Shown piece after piece: positions 6,053-6,522 of a stretch of DNA of 6,522 nt. The position numbers and the translations under genes were made by a program. The DNA lies in NCBI GenBank assembly GCA_031278735.1, contig JAITJU010000288.1, positions 1-6,522 of the forward strand. The letters are read 5' to 3'. The stretch comes from Zoogloeaceae bacterium (GTDB lineage Bacteria; Pseudomonadota; Gammaproteobacteria; Burkholderiales; Rhodocyclaceae). The stretch's first letter is position 1. Each line of letters starts with the position of its first letter. The notes beneath the pieces are model-generated. The model made no database searches. It worked only from the letters and a program-made list of their open reading frames with translations, and was not told the origin of the DNA.

Positions 6053-6522
6053 TCAGTAGATGCGGTTGCGATTGCCGGTGTCGCGCTGACATCCGGGAAT
6101 ATCGTTGTCCCAGTTCACGCCATCCGGGGCGCAGCGCCAGAAGCGTTGCGGGCCTTCGGCGCGGCAGAGCAGGATGGAAAAACCGGAAACCCCGTCGCAG
6201 GTTTTGGGCGGCGGAGCGGGTTCCGCTGCTGCCGCGGGCGCCGACGGCGCAGCGGCTTTTTTCGGGGGTGGGGGCGGAGGCGCTGCGGCTATGGGCGGCG
6301 CTGCGGGGGTAGCCGCGGGATGCGCGGCGGGGGCAGTTGTGGAAGCCGTCGCGGGGGATGTCGGCGCTGTCGGCGCCGCAGCGGATGGCGCGGGTTCTGC
6401 CGTGGAGGGCGCGACGTTTGGCGCTTCTGGCGTTTCCTCCTTGCCTGCGAAGACGGCAAACAGCGCAATGCCGATCGCCAGTACAAAAACGCCCGCCAGC
6501 GCGGCTGTCGGCAAGAACTTCT
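6053..6522 (-). CDS. Membrane-anchored protein with Ala/Pro linker and four-cysteine C-terminal module, 5' end outside window
   Basis: The frame is open to the window edge (155 residues visible, TGA at 6055-6053), and no convincing start with a ribosome binding site is seen. A TTG at 6514 could be read as a start, but the gene probably continues upstream. Visible order: one hydrophobic segment (about residues 3-25, LPTAALAGVFVLAIGIALFA) of single-pass membrane type; about 80 residues of Ala/Pro/Thr/Ser low complexity including six consecutive prolines; then a compact C-terminal module of about 50 residues with four cysteines (KTCDG, LLCRAEG, FWRCAPDG, IPGCQRD) and several aromatics. The even Cys number after a membrane segment suggests a periplasmic domain with two disulfides. 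I do not recognise the family. The missing N-terminal part could be a cytoplasmic enzymatic or regulatory domain, but nothing here shows it. Confidence 0.7.
   Translation of the reverse strand, partial: KFLPTAALAGVFVLAIGIALFAVFAGKEETPEAPNVAPSTAEPAPSAAAPTAPTSPATASTTAPAAHPAATPAAPPIAAAPPPPPPKKAAAPSAPAAAAEPAPPPKTCDGVSGFSILLCRAEGPQRFWRCAPDGVNWDNDIPGCQRDTGNRNRIY

Noticed and set aside
1..6522. CRISPR arrays, tRNA or rRNA genes, insertion sequences
   Set aside because: I saw no regularly spaced direct repeats, no cloverleaf or rRNA-like sequence and no transposase similarity on either strand.

Overview
The window is GC-rich with strong G/C in third codon positions. All confidently called genes lie on the minus strand, so transcription runs from high to low coordinates. 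The protein types (a PBP7-type endopeptidase, a lipoprotein adaptor and an HAE1 pump) and codon use suggest a Gram-negative proteobacterium, most likely a betaproteobacterium. That placement is an impression from protein similarity, not a phylogenetic result.

Layout in transcription order: (1) 6522-6053 is the 3' part of a gene for a membrane-anchored protein with one membrane segment, a long Ala/Pro linker and a small four-cysteine C-terminal module; its 5' end is outside the window. (2) 6052-5702 is a 351-base intergenic stretch with an inverted repeat, two small hairpins and an AT-rich promoter region. (3) 5701-4763 encodes a PBP7-type D-alanyl-D-alanine endopeptidase with all three active-site motifs. 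(4) 4763-4131 overlaps its stop codon (TGATG) and encodes a 210-residue protein that resembles only the N-terminal part of an aldehyde dehydrogenase; it lacks the catalytic half and key cofactor residues. (5) 4130-3903 is a regulatory gap with a candidate promoter and an AT-rich dyad resembling AcrR-type pump operators. (6) 3902-2706 encodes the periplasmic lipoprotein adaptor of an RND efflux pump. (7) 2695-1 encodes the inner-membrane RND pump, 898 codons of about 1,050, running off the window edge.

The adaptor and pump form an efflux operon with a 10-base gap and presumably work with a TolC/OprM-type outer-membrane channel. Neither that channel gene nor a local TetR-family repressor is visible, although the operator-like dyad predicts a repressor. 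The endopeptidase and the aldehyde dehydrogenase-like gene form a separate translationally coupled pair concerned, at least in part, with cell-wall remodelling. Most of the window is conventional; the items most worth following are the coupled half-length aldehyde dehydrogenase, the operator-like dyad and the unrecognised four-cysteine module.
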